A DNA stretch of 64,000 nucleotides from Heterohyrax brucei (lineage: Eukaryota > Chordata > Mammalia > Hyracoidea > Procaviidae). The position numbers were made by a program, and so were the translations under genes. Under the pieces are notes generated by a model. It worked only from the letters and a program-made list of their open reading frames with translations, was not told where the DNA came from and did not search any database. The stretch covers positions 154,303,701 to 154,367,700 of the forward strand of contig CM053140.1 in assembly GCA_028571685.1 (NCBI GenBank). Reading direction: 5' to 3'. This document shows, one piece after another, positions 1 through 12,009 of this stretch (position 1 is its first letter; each line of letters opens with the position of its first letter).

Positions 1-44
1 TATATTAATAGTTTTCTAAGAGAAAAGGTGTAATATTTAGTAAA

Positions 45-250
45 CACTCATAAATTGCAAGGTATTTGTGCCAGGGGCTCTAAATAAATCATTCTAGTTA
101 AACCTCATAGCAAGCCAGCATAGAGTTATATAATTTTTTTTTTTTTTTTTTTTGTCCTGATGAAAGAACTAAGCTTAGAGAAGTGAAAAAGAATCCTGCT
201 GAGGGGCTAAAATTGAACCTAGGTCTACCATTTCCAATATGCCATTTTAT
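45..250 (-). repeat. MIR SINE remnant, antisense
   Basis: Degenerate antisense MIR. It keeps the order seen in other MIRs: a 'gtgccaggggct' block, a region equivalent to 'cattttacagatgaggaaactgag' (here around 155-185), then the end part with 'gaacctaggtct'. A run of about 22 T at 130-152 interrupts it, probably a later expansion. The family is recognised by eye and boundaries are approximate. Confidence 0.6.
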
Positions 251-1195
251 CCACCTAATCCATCTATCCATATATAATACCTAAACAGATCTATATGTGG
301 ATAAGTGATATATCTACAGTGACTTTTAACTACCTTTCCTGAGGAGAATTCTTATTTTTATCAATGACATTAACTTTTAGTAATATTATACCCCTTAATT
401 CCTTTGGTTCTCAAAACATTTATAGCCCTGAAAATACACCATTATAAGGCAAACCCTCCTATATGGGCATCATTTTAAACAATGGCCAGCTAACAGGTAA
501 TGCAGCACTGAAATCTAGCTCTGAAAGAAACGTGCACAGACTAGGCACCTCGTAACAGCTCTGAAAAAGAGGCTTAAAAGATTCCAAAGCCAGCTTTTGT
601 CTCCTGTGCTATTCTGTCTAAGACAGGCCCTAGGGATATTATTAGTCTCTTTAACATCTGGAAGGGAATTAGAGTTGGAACACAGGCCAGTGGCCTCACA
701 CTAGGGAAGCAAGAAATAATGTGCAACCAAAGAAACCTAAGCAACAGGAAAGATGTATTGATGTGTCATGCCTTCCTTTTTAGTCTATTCTGCATATGTA
801 AAAGAAACAAGGCTTTGTCACTGATGCTGACAAGGAACAGAGGTAGAATCCAAAGACTGTGGCAGACTACCGCAAAGGCATTCACCAAAGCACCCACAGT
901 GTTATGCAGCTTTGAGCTGTAGGGAACAGAGTCTTTGTCTTGATTTCTTTTTCAACAAGGGAAACACTTAGGAAAGTAGCAAACGGCTTTGTTTCTAATT
1001 TTCCAACTTCAGGCCTAGATCAAATGATGTAATTGTTATTTTCCACAGAATATTTCCATCTATTTCTAGTAAGTTACAGAATATGTTAATTTTTGAAGCA
1101 AAGGTCATTCTTGTTTATTACTGGCTGAAACACTCCAGATTGCAAACTGGACCACGAAAAGAACTAGAGAATCACAAAATTTCACATCATATAAA
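251..1195. other. No recognisable gene or repeat
   Basis: AT-rich sequence with no long open frame of convincing composition and no repeat family I can name. The 67-codon frame at 719-922 has no recognisable domain and looks like chance. Confidence 0.5.
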
Positions 1196-1199
1196 TTTT

Positions 1200-1400
1200 A
1201 CCTCATATAAAGCACAAATTTTAACCTCGTGCTTTACAGATTAAATGAATTGTTGTACCCCCATTCCCACAAAAGTCAAACCCATTGCCGTGTAGTCAAT
1301 TCCAACTGAAGGTTAAATGACTTTGTCCAAGGTCACAATACCTACCTACGACTGTACTGAGATTAGAATCAAGAACTCCTAAATGACTTCACTATACTCC
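1200..1400 (-). repeat. MIR remnant interrupted by an AfroSINE fragment
   Basis: 'attaaatgaattg' and later 'caaggtcacaatacctacc' fit an antisense MIR. A short antisense AfroSINE tail, with 'aaacccattgccgtgtagtcaattccaac' type sequence, sits at about 1277-1314. The younger SINE fragment apparently lies inside the older MIR. Confidence 0.5.
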
Positions 1401-1565
1401 TAACATTCCATGAAGGAGTCACATGACAAAACACAAGCAAACATTTTAAAAGACTCCAAACTGCAAGACAACCCTAGATTCATATTTCAGATATATCTAC
1501 ATCATAAACACTCCAAAATATTCCCCAAATTTTAAAAGATTTGTGGAATAGTCAGCACTGGGATG

Positions 1566-1602
1566 GTGTGTACACACATGTACACACAAAGACACACACA
1601 CA
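1566..1602. repeat. CA-rich microsatellite
   Basis: Imperfect run of 'acacac' units mixed with 'tgtacacacatg', immediately 5' of an AfroSINE. Confidence 0.75.
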
Positions 1603-1605
1603 CCA

Positions 1606-1797
1606 ACGTTAAGTGGTTAAGCACAGTGTTTAAGCACTCAGCTCCAAATGAAAAGCTGGCAGTCTGAACCCATCAACTACTCTGCAGGAGAAAAATGGAA
1701 CATTCTCATTCTGTGAAGATTGCAGCCTTAGGAAATGTACTCTGTACTATAGGGTCTGAGTGAGTTAGAATCTATTTTTTGTTTGTTTTGTTTTTTT
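1606..1797 (+). repeat. AfroSINE (tRNA-type SINE), sense, long form
   Basis: Contains the AfroSINE order: 'gtggttaag' (A-box region), 'ggcagtctgaacccatc' (B-box region), 'gattgcagccttaggaaatg', 'ctgtactatagggtctgagtgag', and a T/G-rich tail. The 'gaagattgcagcc' block marks the longer subfamily also seen at 17660, 28663 and 36660. The copy is strongly diverged. Confidence 0.8.
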
Positions 1798-1997
1798 GAT
1801 TCTCACATACATATATAGCAACTTGGGTTGTCTCAAAGGCATATCAAGATATTTTTGGTGGAGCTACACAGATATTAGTATGGATCATAAAGAAATGATA
1901 GTTTAGTAGGTTGATGTCCCCTAAGATTTTGTTCTTTTAAAATACATCTGTTCACTTTGGAAATTACAAATGGAAAGTTTTGACCAACTTACACATC

Positions 1998-4436
1998 TTG
2001 AAATTAATCAGACATGCAATTAAGATGCATTGACATTTACTGATGATTGGAATGTCAAAGTTGGAAACAAAGAAGGAGCAGTAGTTGAAAAATATGGCCT
2101 TGGTGGTCAAATGATGCTTGAGATGGCATGACTGAGTTGTGCAAGACCAATGATTTCTTCATTGCACATACCTTTTTTTATCAATATGAATGATGACTAT
2201 ACACACGGACCTCGCCAGATGGAATACATAGGAATCAAATTGGCTATGTATGTGGAGACAATGGAAAAGCTTAATATGACCAGTCCAAACAAAGCTGGGG
2301 CCAGCTGCAGAACAAATCGTCAACTGCTCACTTGCAAGTTCAAGGTGAAACTGGAGAAAATTAGAGAAAGGCCATGAGACCCAAAGTGAAACCTTGAGTA
2401 TGTTCCACCTGAATTTAAAGACTATCTGAAGCACAGATTTGAGGCACTGAACACTAATGACTGAAGACCAGATGAGCTGTAGAATGATGTCAGTGATACC
2501 ATACATGAAGAAACTTATACGTCATTAAAAACAGGAAAGAAAGAAAAGACTAGAATGGATGTTAGAAGAGACTCTGAAACTTGCTATTGAATGTTGAACA
2601 GCTAAAGCAAACTGAAGAAATGATGAAGTACAAGAACGGAAGATTTCAAAGGGTGGCTCAACAAGACAAAGTAAAGGATATAACAACATGTGGGAAGAGC
2701 TGGAGACAGAAAACCAAAAGAGAAAAACACCAAGGATTTTTCAAGCTGAAAGAACTGAAGACAAAATTCAAGCCTCAAACTGCAACACTGAAGGGCTCTA
2801 CTGAGGAAATATTAAACAACACAGGAAGTACCAAAATAAGAGGGAAGGAACACAGAGAGATGCTATGCCCCAAATAACTACTTGACATTCATTCATTTCA
2901 AGGGGTAGCATATGATCAGGAAGCAACACTACTGAAGGAGTAAATCCAAGCTGCAGGGAAGGCACTGGTGAAAAGAGTCTTCAGGAATTGACAGAATCAG
3001 TTCAAGTTGTTTCAACAAACAGATGAAGCACTGCAATGCTTATTCATCTGTGCCAAGAATCTTGGACAACAGCTAGCTACTTGGCCAACCGACTGGAAGA
3101 GATCTATATTTATGCCTATTCCCATGCAAGGTGATCCAACTTAATGCCTAAATTGTCAAATAATATCATCAATATGACATCAAGTATAATTTTGCTGAAG
3201 ATCATTCAAAATGGCTTCAGCAGTGTATCTAACAAGGAACTGCCAGAACTTCCAGATGGATGTGGAACCATGGATGTGGAACCATGTATATCATGGCTAA
3301 TGTCAGATGGATACTGGATATAAGAAAAGACTACTAGAAACATGTTAACGTGTGTTTCATTGACTATGCCAAGGCATTTGACTGTATAATCATAACAAAT
3401 CAGAGTGAACACTGCACAGAATATGAATTCCAGAACACTTCATTGTATTCATGAGGAAAGTGTACATAGATCTAAACGAAGTCACTTGTACAGAATAAAA
3501 GCAGCCTTGTTTAAAGTTAGAAAGTTGTGTGTAAGAGTAGCATCCTCTAACTTTACCTATTCCATTTGTATGCTGAGCAAGTAACCCGAGAAGCTGGACT
3601 ATATGAAGAAGAATAGGCCATCAAGCTTGGAAAAAGACTCACTAACAATCTGGTTATATTGATTATACAACCATGCTTGCTAAACAGGAAGAGGACTTGA
3701 AGCACTTACTGATGAAAATGAAAGACTACAGTTCTCAGTACAGATTACACCTCAGTATAAAAAAAAAAACAAATATCCCCACAATTGGACCAGCCAGCAA
3801 CATCATGAGAAATGAAGGAAATATTGAATTTGTCAAGATTTTTACTTTATCTGGATCTTCAACAGTACTCATGGAAGCAGCAGTCTAGAAATCAAAAGAC
3901 ACTGCATTGGGCAAACCTGCTATGAAAGATCACTTTAAAGTGTTGAAAAGCAAAGACATCACCTTGAAGACTAAGGCATGCCAGCCCCAAACCAGAGTGT
4001 TTTCAATCGTCTCATATACATGCAAAACCTGGACAATCAATAAAGAAGAACAAAGAAGAACTTATGCCTTTTCACTATGGTGTTGGCAAAAGATATTGAA
4101 TATATAAAGGATTGCTAAAAGAACAAACCTGTATTGGAAAAGGTACAAAAGGAGAATGTTCGTTAGAAGCAAGGATGTCAAGACTATGATTCACATACTT
4201 CGGATCTGTTATCAGCAGATGATCAGTCCCTGAGGAAGGATATCATATGTGGTAAAGTAGAGGGTCAGGGAAAAAAGGAAGATCCTAAATGAGACAGAAT
4301 AACACAGTGGCTGCAACACTCGGCTCAAGCCCACCAACAATCCTGAGGATGGTGCAGGGCCAGGCAGTATTTTGTTCTGATACATGCAGCATCACTATGA
4401 ATCAGAAACTACTCAAGGGCACTAGCTAACAACAAT
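1998..4436 (+). repeat. RTE/BovB-type LINE, 5'-truncated, decayed
   Basis: Non-LTR retrotransposon of the RTE clade. Its intact relatives encode one protein with an AP-type endonuclease followed by a reverse transcriptase. This copy begins inside the endonuclease part ('gatgcattgacatttactgatgattggaatg', compared with ITGDWN at 7552-7575 in another copy). It runs through the linker at 2581-2877, through RT pieces such as 'gactatgccaaggcatttgactg' at 3361-3383 and 'tatgctgagcaagtaa' at about 3569, and into the 3' domain at 3673-4107. It ends with the RTE tail 'cactagctaacaacaa' at 4420-4435. The frame is broken many times. A 14-bp unit is tandemly duplicated at 3258-3285. Family recognition is by homology between the window's copies and knowledge of the afrotherian RTE. 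Confidence 0.85.
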
Positions 4437-5006
4437 AGCTTTGTATACATTATAAATAACATATACATATTTTAAAACTTCCATTAAGGGAGAATAGTAA
4501 ATCATAACTGCTTCACAACTGGCCTTTAATATCTATGCCAAAGAAATACCCTTATTATTCTTCTCTTTCTTGGGTTGTCCTATACTATTTTCTTTGCTGG
4601 CGCATTACTTAAAATATAACTTTGAAAAAGTACCTTGCTTTTCTTAGTTCTATTTTTGAACATCTTCACATAAGTACATTTATAAAACTTTCTCCTCATT
4701 TCCTCATCCCTTCCATTTTTATTGTCAGTCTACCAAGACATGTTCCTAAGTCAGCCTCTCTTTTCAGTTAAACATTTCATTTTTTTGCATGGAGGTCCTA
4801 GAGATGGAGACTGACTGAGATCCTCCTCCAGACGGTGTCAGGGACACTGGACATGCTGCACTGAGCTGCTAGACACAACACATTCAAAGCTCAGCCAGCG
4901 CACCAATTCCTCTTATGGAAGAGAATGTCACCATAAAGGAGAAGAAGCTACCATTAGCAATAACATTAAAAAGAAGAAAAAACATTTGTGATGCTTTATA
5001 GACTTC
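4437..5006. other. No recognisable gene
   Basis: Unique-looking sequence. The segment 4786-4960 is a little richer in GC but has no usable open frame or recognised family. Confidence 0.5.
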
Positions 5007-5007
5007 C

Positions 5008-5182
5008 AAGGAGCCCCAGTGGCACCATGGCTTAGTACGTGGCTGCTAACCAAATAGTTCACCACTTGAATTCACCAGCTGTTTCTTTGAAATTCTGTGG
5101 GACATTGCTATCCTATCTTATGGAGTAGTTATGAGTCAGAATAGATTCTAAGGTAGTTTTTTTGTTTGTTTTCTTCTTGTTT
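5008..5182 (+). repeat. AfroSINE, sense
   Basis: 'ggagccccagtggcaccatggcttag' start, 'ggctgctaaccaaatagttc', 'ttcaccagctg', 'tagttatgagtcagaatagattc' and a T-rich tail match the other AfroSINEs in the window. Confidence 0.85.
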
Positions 5183-5364
5183 TTAATAGATTATAAAATA
5201 CTCCCTTGGTTTTACTTCATTTGGTGTTTGTGACAATGCTGTGAAAAAGATGTTTTTCCTTCTGTTATGATTAACATGTTCAAGTTAAGAAAGCATGGTT
5301 AGCTCAGTTTATTATTTACATAACATGACTGAACTACCTAACCTAATTTATCTTCCCCAAAGCA

Positions 5365-5565
5365 ATAATTACCACTAACATTTATTGAGGTCTTCCTTTA
5401 TGTCAGGTAATAGCTATTAATATTCACAAGAATATAATGTTCTTCATTTTTCAGGCAAGCTGACTATCACTTAGAAGTCTTACAAGAAGTTTGTCCAAGT
5501 TCACACAGTAAGCAATGGAACTGTATTTGAATTTGATCCATCAGAGTACATAGATAGTGATTTAG
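5365..5565 (-). repeat. MIR remnant, antisense
   Basis: 'aacatttattgaggtcttcctttatgtcagg', 'cattttt' followed by a diverged 'gaggaaactg' equivalent, and 'gtccaagttcacacagtaag' are the antisense MIR landmarks in order. Confidence 0.75.
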
Positions 5566-5624
5566 AAAGTCCACTTAAGCCATGAAAATTCAAACAAAAT
5601 AATTCAAAAACATAAATAAGAACA

Positions 5625-6890
5625 TAAAAAATCAGTTCTATTTGTTGTTGTTAGATGTCACAGAATCCATTCTATCACATAGCAACAGAATGAAACACTG
5701 CTCATTCCCATGCCATCTTGACTGTTATGCCAAAGAAATACCACTGCATGTCACTGCAGCCACTGTGTCAATATATCTTGTTGAGCACCTTCTTTTTCAC
5801 TGACATCTACTTTACCAAGCATAATGCTCTTAACCAGAGACTGAGTCCTCCCGATAATATGTGCAAAGTACATGTAGTCTCGCTATCCTTGCTTCTAAGG
5901 AGCAGTCTGCTTGTACTACCAAGACAGATTTGTTCATTGCCTTAGTAGTCCATTGTATCTTCTATATTCTTTGGCAACACCATAATGCAAAAGCAAAGGC
6001 ATCAATTCTTCCTCTGTCTTCCTTATTTTTGTTGTTCACCTTTTACATGGATATGATGTGATTAAAAATACTGTGGCTTGAGTCAGGCACACTTCAGCCT
6101 TTAAAGTGACATCTTTGCTTTTCAACACTTTACAGAGGTCTTCTGTAGCACATTTACCTAATGCAATGCATCTTTTAATTTCCTGACTGCTGTTTCCACG
6201 GGTGTTAACTGTGGATCCAAGTAAAGTGAAACTCTTGTCAAACTCAGTCTTTTGTGTTTATCAAGATGTTGCTTCTGGGTCCCATTGTGAGGACTTCTGT
6301 TTTCTTTATGGTGTGGTATAATCCATACTGAAGGCTGTGGTTTTTGATCCTCATAAGTAAGTGCTTCATGTTCTCTTTACCTTAAGCATGCAAGGTTGTG
6401 TAATCTGTATAACACAGGTTGTTAAGGAGTCACCCCATGATCCTCCTGCTCTGTTCTTCATGTAGTCCAGCTTCTCACGTATCTGCTCAGCATACAGACT
6501 GAATAAAAATGGTGAAAGGACACTATACTGACTCATTACTTTTCCTGAATTCAAACCATATAGTATCCCCTTATTCTGTTCAAACAGCTGTCTCTTAAGT
6601 GTTCTGGAATTCTCATTCTTCACAGTGTTATCCTAAATTTGTTATGTTCCACACAGTCAAATGTATTTGCCTAGTCATCAAAACACAGGTATATACCTTT
6701 CTGTTATTCTTTGCTTTCAGCAAGAATTAATCTTTCATCAGCAATAATATCCCTGGTTCTACATTCTCTTCTGTATCTAGTTTGAATTTTTAGCAGTTTC
6801 TTGATGATACACTCTGCAGCCATTTTTGAATGATCTTCAGCAAAATTTTACTGAACTACACTATTAATTAGTACGGATGATTTTTTTAAA
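5625..6890 (-). repeat. RTE LINE 3' half, antisense (part of a 5'-inverted copy)
   Basis: The left end 'ttgttgttgttagatgtc' is the complement of the RTE 3' tail. The element then reads antisense through the 3' domain and the RT. The minus-strand frame 6366-6623 contains a degenerate RT block with 'LSPFLFSLYAEQIREKLDYMKN', equivalent to the RTE motif after the conserved QG. It stops near 6870-6890, within the 'aatatcattaatatcac' part of the RTE, exactly where the sense half at 6900-8715 ends in RTE coordinates. The two halves are interpreted as one insertion. Confidence 0.8.
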
Positions 6891-6899
6891 AATAATACC

Positions 6900-8715
6900 A
6901 GCAAAGTCACCCATGATGGAAAGATTTCAGCTGAGCTTCCAAACTAAGACAGAATAGAAGTAAAGCCCTGGTGGTCTATTTCTGAAAATAATTAGCCAGA
7001 GAAAACATTATGTGCATCGGCAGGGCACTGTTTGATTTAGTGCCAGAAGATAAGCCTTCAAGAGGAAGGTAGTCAAAATACAGTGGGGAAAGAGCTGCCT
7101 CCTAAAGCAGGGTCAACATTAATGATGTGGATGGAGTCAAGCTTTCAGGAACTTCATCGGCTGTTGTGTCATGATTAAAAATCAGAAGAAACAGGTGTAA
7201 ACATCCCATTGATAATCAGAATACAGAAGTATGAAGTATGAATCTAGGAATATTGTAAATCATCAAAAATGAGATGGAACACATAGACTTCAATAGGCTA
7301 GTCATTAGTGAGCTAAAGTAGACTGGTATTGCCCATTTTGAATCAAACAATCACATGATCTACTATGCCAGGAATGAAAAATTGAGTGTCATTGCATTTA
7401 TTGTAGAAAAGAACATTTCAAGATTTGTCCTGAAATACAATATTGTCAGTGACAGGATAATATTCAGACACCTACAAGAAAGACTATTTAATATGGACTC
7501 ATTCAAAATTACACATCAATCACTAAAGCCAAAGATGAATAAGGATGCACTGATAATTACTGGTGACTGGAACACCAAAATTAGAAATAAAAAGGAGGAT
7601 TAGTCATTGGAGAACATGAGAGAAACTATTCTGGAGATCATATGTAAGAACTTTGCAAAACCAATGATTTCTTCATTGCAAATTTTTTTTTTTTCATTAA
7701 CATGTCAACTATACACATGGAACTTGCCAGATACAATAAAAATGAATCAAAATTACCAAATCTATGGAAAACCATGATAGAAAGACTCAAAATCATCAGT
7801 CAGAGCAAGGCCAGGGGCCAACGGTGGAACAGATTATCAACTGCTCATATGCAAGGTCAAGTTGAACACGAGCAAAATTGGAACAAGTCCATGAGAACCA
7901 AGCACAACCTTAAGTATATTTCACCTGAAGTTAGAGATCATCTCAACAACAGATTTAGCACACTGAACACTAATGACTGACGGCCAGAGGAGTTGTGGAA
8001 TGACATCAAGGATATCATACATGAAGAAAGCTAGAAGTCAGTAAAAAGACAAGAATGAAAAGACCAGGATGGATTTCAGAAGAGACTCTGAAACTTATTC
8101 TTGAATGTCAAGTAGTGAAAGCAAATTGAAGAAATGATGAAGTAAAAGAGCTGAATAGAAAATTTCAAAGAGAAAATTAAAAAGACAAAATATTTTACTG
8201 ATATGCAAAGACCTGCAGATACAACACTAAAAAGAGAAGAACATGCTCAGCATAATCTAAAAGAACTGAAAAAAAAATTAAGCCTTCAGTTGCAATACTG
8301 AAGGCTTCTACAGGAAAAATATTTGATGGTGAAGAAAGCATTAAAAGTGGATGGAAGGAACACACACAGTCACTGTACCAAAACGAATCCATCAATGTGC
8401 AACCATTTCAAGAGGCATCATGTGATCAGAAACCAGTGGTACAGAAGAAAGGGGCCCAAGCTGCAAGGAAGGCACTGGCCACAAAAAAAAAAAAAAAAAA
8501 AGAAGGTTCCAGGAATTGACAGAATACCAACTGAAATGTTTCTACAAAGGGATGCGGTGCTGGAAGCATTTACTCATCTATGTCAACAAATTTGGAAACC
8601 AGCTACCTGGCCAGCTGATTGGAAGAGGTCCATATTTAGGCCTGTTCCAAAGAAAAATGACCCAGTGAAATGTAATTATTGGGTAATATCACTGATCGAT
8701 TATATTCATTGCTAA
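6900..8715 (+). repeat. RTE LINE 5' half, sense (inverted part of the same copy)
   Basis: Begins in the RTE 5' leader ('gatttcagctgagcttcc' at about 6926) and continues through the endonuclease. The frame 7355-7603 shows 'ARNEKLSVIAFIVEKNIS', 'YNIVSDRIIF' and 'DALIITGDWNTKI', the last resembling the catalytic GDxN block of AP-type endonucleases. The linker is at 7702-7980 and the start of the RT domain at 8323-8715 ('VPGIDRIPTEMF', 'WPADWKRSIFRPVPKK'). A poly(A) run at 8483-8501 interrupts the last frame. It ends at 8705-8715 in the 'aatatcactgat' block. The frames are broken and the copy is not functional. Confidence 0.85.
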
Positions 8716-8878
8716 GATAGATACTACTATTGATCATTGATTTCATCTAGAGTTCCCTACTGGCAAATAAAGTCATAAAGGAAAACATGGTGGACTCAGT
8801 AATTTCCTTTCTCAGATCATGTAAAGATAGAAAGGGGTCATCATGAACTCCAAAATAAAAATATACCTTTTCCTGAGA

Positions 8879-8985
8879 CGGAAATCCTGGTGGCATAGTA
8901 GATAAATGCTACAACTGCTAACCAAAATGTAAGCAGTTCAAATCCACCAGGTGTTCCTTGGACACTCTATGGAGCAGTTCTTACT
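8879..8985 (+). repeat. AfroSINE, sense, 3'-truncated
   Basis: 'gaaatcctggtggcatagtagataaatgc', 'actgctaaccaaaatgtaagcagttcaaatccaccagg', 'ccttggacactctatggagcagttct' are clear. The terminal 'tcgctatgagtcgg' part is missing. Confidence 0.85.
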
Positions 8986-10077
8986 CTCCTTCATTTCCTG
9001 AGATTGAATGATGAAAATGTTTCTTTATAGTGATTTAATGCCTTCACACCTGGTATGGATACTGGATATGCTCCATTACTTTCTAGGATCCCTGTCTATG
9101 TGCCTCTATTTTTCGGAACAGTTGACCTGTATGACTTGTTTCAGCATCTTTTAACCTCTAATCTACATAGGTTTGTCCAACGTGAAGTCCAGCCACAGGA
9201 CAGTAAGACCAAAGAACCTATTTCTCTAAGTCCTTGTTACTAGGTCACTGTTGGTTCCTAGTCTTGTCACTGTATCCATCTATTACAAGCTACCTATCAG
9301 GTAGCCTTTCTGGAATTTTGACAATTCCTTCCCCACCTTTTTAGGCTTAGGGATGGTGATTATTCCTATCTGTGGTAAGATCATTATACCTAGCTAAGTT
9401 TCTTAAACGATGGCTACCTCTTTATAAATATTTCTTTTATGATACTCTTCTCAAATCTTCTCTCCTCCAGACTGAACAGATTATAGATGTGAGATCCAGG
9501 CCAAAGCTCTAACATAACTCATCTGTCCAGAGTTTATAGGCTTTCCACTACCACATGAAAGCCAAATCACACTGCACATATTACTAAGGACTGTCCATTT
9601 GCCTTTTACATGTGACAGGCATAACAAATATGTAACAACAGAGTTCCTTCACATTCAGCTTTCCAAATATATCTTTAATTAAGTACCTTCTATTTTAGAA
9701 ACTGTGCTGGACACTGGAAGTTACTGCATTTAATTAAGGAGTGTTGAATTTCTACTGTCTAATGAAAGCATCACCGGTTTTCCTAGTTATCCACCAATCA
9801 TACACATATCCATGTAAATATTCACATTTTCTGTCCATGGCAAAAAGCTCTATAGGCAACATTATATTATGACCTATGCTATATGATTCATCTCTGTATT
9901 TGCAGTTCCTCAAACTTAGTTTTATTTCTTCTTGACAAATACATGTTATTTGAACTAGAAATTATATGTATGGTATTAGCTGTACTAATTTTTAAACAGT
10001 GTAGGATTGTGAAAGTCACAAGAACTTTTTCTTTAACACCATGGACACCACTATTCAATATAGGGATACCAGTTTCA
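8986..10077. other. No recognisable gene; possible old LINE traces
   Basis: AT-rich, no convincing coding frame. The sequence around 9680-9730 ('aagtacc...actgtgctggacactgg') has a weak L2/MIR flavour but is too diverged to assign. Confidence 0.4.
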
Positions 10078-10152
10078 CTATATATATATATGTATGTATA
10101 TACGTATGTAAATATATATATACACACACATATGTATACACATATATATTTA
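10078..10152. repeat. TA/TG/CA microsatellite
   Basis: Alternating purine-pyrimidine run of 'tatatata', 'tatgtatgtatata' and 'acacacacatatgtatac'. It generates spurious frames on both strands. Confidence 0.9.
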
Positions 10153-10249
10153 ACATTATTGTCCGTGTTAACAAAAGATTTTTTCTACTTTTCCTTCTAA
10201 ATTTGTCATGGCAAGAAATGTCCAAGAAATCTTTAAAATCAAAAGTCAC

Positions 10250-10675
10250 TGAGTTATCTAGAGCTTCTATAACAGAAGTAGCACAATTAGACAGCTTTAC
10301 AAAAGAGAAATGTATTGTTTCACAGTCTTGTAGGGTACAAGTCCAAATTCAGGGCATGAATTCTAAAGAAAAGCTTTCTCACTCTTTTGGCTGTGAAGGA
10401 AAGTCCCTGTCATCAGTCTTCTCTTGGTCTGGAAGAATCTCAGTGTACAAACTTCAGGCCCAAAGGACCTGCTCTGTTACCAGTGCTGCTTTCACAGTGG
10501 TATGAGGTTCCCAACTCTGTGCTTGCTTCTCTTTCCTTATATTCTTGTAACACAGTAGGTGGTACAGGACACACTGCAGGGAAACTCCATTTATACTGGA
10601 CCAGGAGTATGACGTTACTAAAGGTGCTGCAATCCCACTCTAATCCTATTTATCATAACCCAATCTTGCCCTGTC
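10250..10675 (-). repeat. MaLR-like LTR, antisense, first part
   Basis: Endogenous-retrovirus-type LTR of the same family as the copies at 37941-38434 (sense) and 40311-40786 (antisense). Shared blocks are 'agttatcta', 'gtacaagtccaaattcagggcatgaattc', 'ggtatgaggttcccaactctgtgcttgcttc' and 'gggaaactccatttatactgga'. It breaks at 'cttgccctgtc' and resumes at 13248 with 'cctgtcatattaacc' after the inserted RTE. Confidence 0.75.
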
Positions 10676-11190
10676 TTTTTTAATGATCTTGTGCTTTCTT
10701 CATGGATGATGTCTTTTGTGTCATTACACAATTTATCTGGTCTTGAGTCATTAGCGTTCAACACATTAAATCTGTTCTCAAAACGGTCTCTTAACTCAGG
10801 TAGGATACACTCAGCATCATACTTAAGCTCTGACTTGTTCTAATTTTCTTCAGTTTCATTTTGAATTTGCATTGAGTAACTGATGTTCTGTGCTGCAGTC
10901 AGCACCTGGTCTTCTTCTGACTACTGATACAGAGTTTTTCCATAGTCTTTTTCCACAGATGTAGTCAATGTGATTCCTGTATATCCCGTCTGGTGATCTC
11001 CATGTGTACAGCTGCAGTTTGTCTTAGTTAAATAAGGTATTTAAAAACAGTATTTTCAATGAAGAAGTTGTTAGTCTTGCAAAATTCTATCATGTGATCT
11101 CCAGCATCACTTCTCTTACCAAGGCCATATTTTCCAACTACCAGTTCTTCTTCATTTCCAACTTTTGCACACCAATCACCACTGAAACTG
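10676..11190 (-). repeat. RTE 5' segment, inverted
   Basis: Read on the minus strand it runs from the endonuclease block ('cagtggtgattggtgtgcaaaagttggaaatgaag') through 'ggaaaatatggccttggtaag' and 'tcaccagacgggatatacagg' to 'catgaagaaagcacaagatcatt' beside the left end. The same order is seen in sense at 2045-2525 and 7550-8040. Confidence 0.8.
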
Positions 11191-11855
11191 GATGTCACAA
11201 GAGACTCTCAAAGTTGGTCTTGAATGCCGAGCAGCTAAAGCAAAAGGAATGACAAAGTAAAAGAACTGAACAAAAGATTTTAAAGGGCAGCTCAGGAAGA
11301 CAACATAAAGTATTATAATGACATGTGCAAACAGCTGGAAATGGAAACCAAAAGTGAAGAAGACATTCTGCATTTCTCCAGCTGAAAGAACTACAGAAAA
11401 AATTCAAGCTTCAACTGGCCATAGTGAAGGATTCTACAAGGAAAATATTAAATGACTCAGGGAGCATCAAAAGAAGATGGAAGGAATACACAGACTCATT
11501 ATACCAGAAAGAACTGGCTGATGTTCAGTCATGTGAAGAAGTAGCATGTGATCAGGAACTGATGGCATTGAGGGAAGAAGCTGAAGCTGCATTGAAGACA
11601 CGGGCAAGAAAACAAGCCTCCAGGAAATGATGGAATATCAACTGAAATATTTCAACAAACAGATGCAGTGCGGGAAGTGCTCATTCATCTATGCTAAGAA
11701 ATTTGTACTACAGCTACCTGGCCAACCAACTGGGAGATATTCAAATTTATGGCCATTCCAAAGAAAGGTGATCCAATCAAATGCAGAAATTACTGAACAA
11801 TATCATTAATATCAAATGCAAGTAAAATTTTGCTAAATATGATTAGATAGTTGTT
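11191..11855 (+). repeat. RTE middle segment, sense
   Basis: Starts 'ctggatgtcacaagagactc' and continues through the linker and early RT. The frame 11424-11630 keeps 'DSTRKILNDSGSIKRRWKEYTDSLYQKEL', which lies between endonuclease and RT in RTE proteins, followed by 'gccaaccaactgggaga' and 'aatatcattaatatcaaatgcaagtaaaattttgc'. Homology ends near 11855. Confidence 0.8.
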
Positions 11856-11985
11856 AGAAATTTGGTTGGGTGAAATGGGTGGGTGACAATACACATTAGT
11901 GAGAAGATCAATATTAATGGGACTTCAGCACAACTTATGTACTCCTCCCATCTTAACCCAATATTGTAAGCACAGAGTAGGTTCA
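11856..11985 (+). repeat. L1 3'-UTR fragment
   Basis: 'gatagttgttagaaatttggttggg', 'gtgacaatacacattagtgag', 'aatgggacttcagcacaacttatg' and 'ctcccatcttaacccaatattgtaagcacagagtag' align in order with the L1 3' UTR at about 47805-47935. It lacks both the ORF2 end and a poly(A) tail. Confidence 0.75.
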
Positions 11986-12009
11986 CTTTCATTTTTTATT
12001 TAATAAAGC

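Noticed and set aside
6900..8715. RTE endonuclease as an intact host gene
   Set aside because: The frames are short and interrupted, and the piece is one half of an inverted retrotransposon copy.
10041..10505. 154-codon plus-strand frame
   Set aside because: It runs through a TA/CA microsatellite into an antisense LTR, so it is a chance frame.
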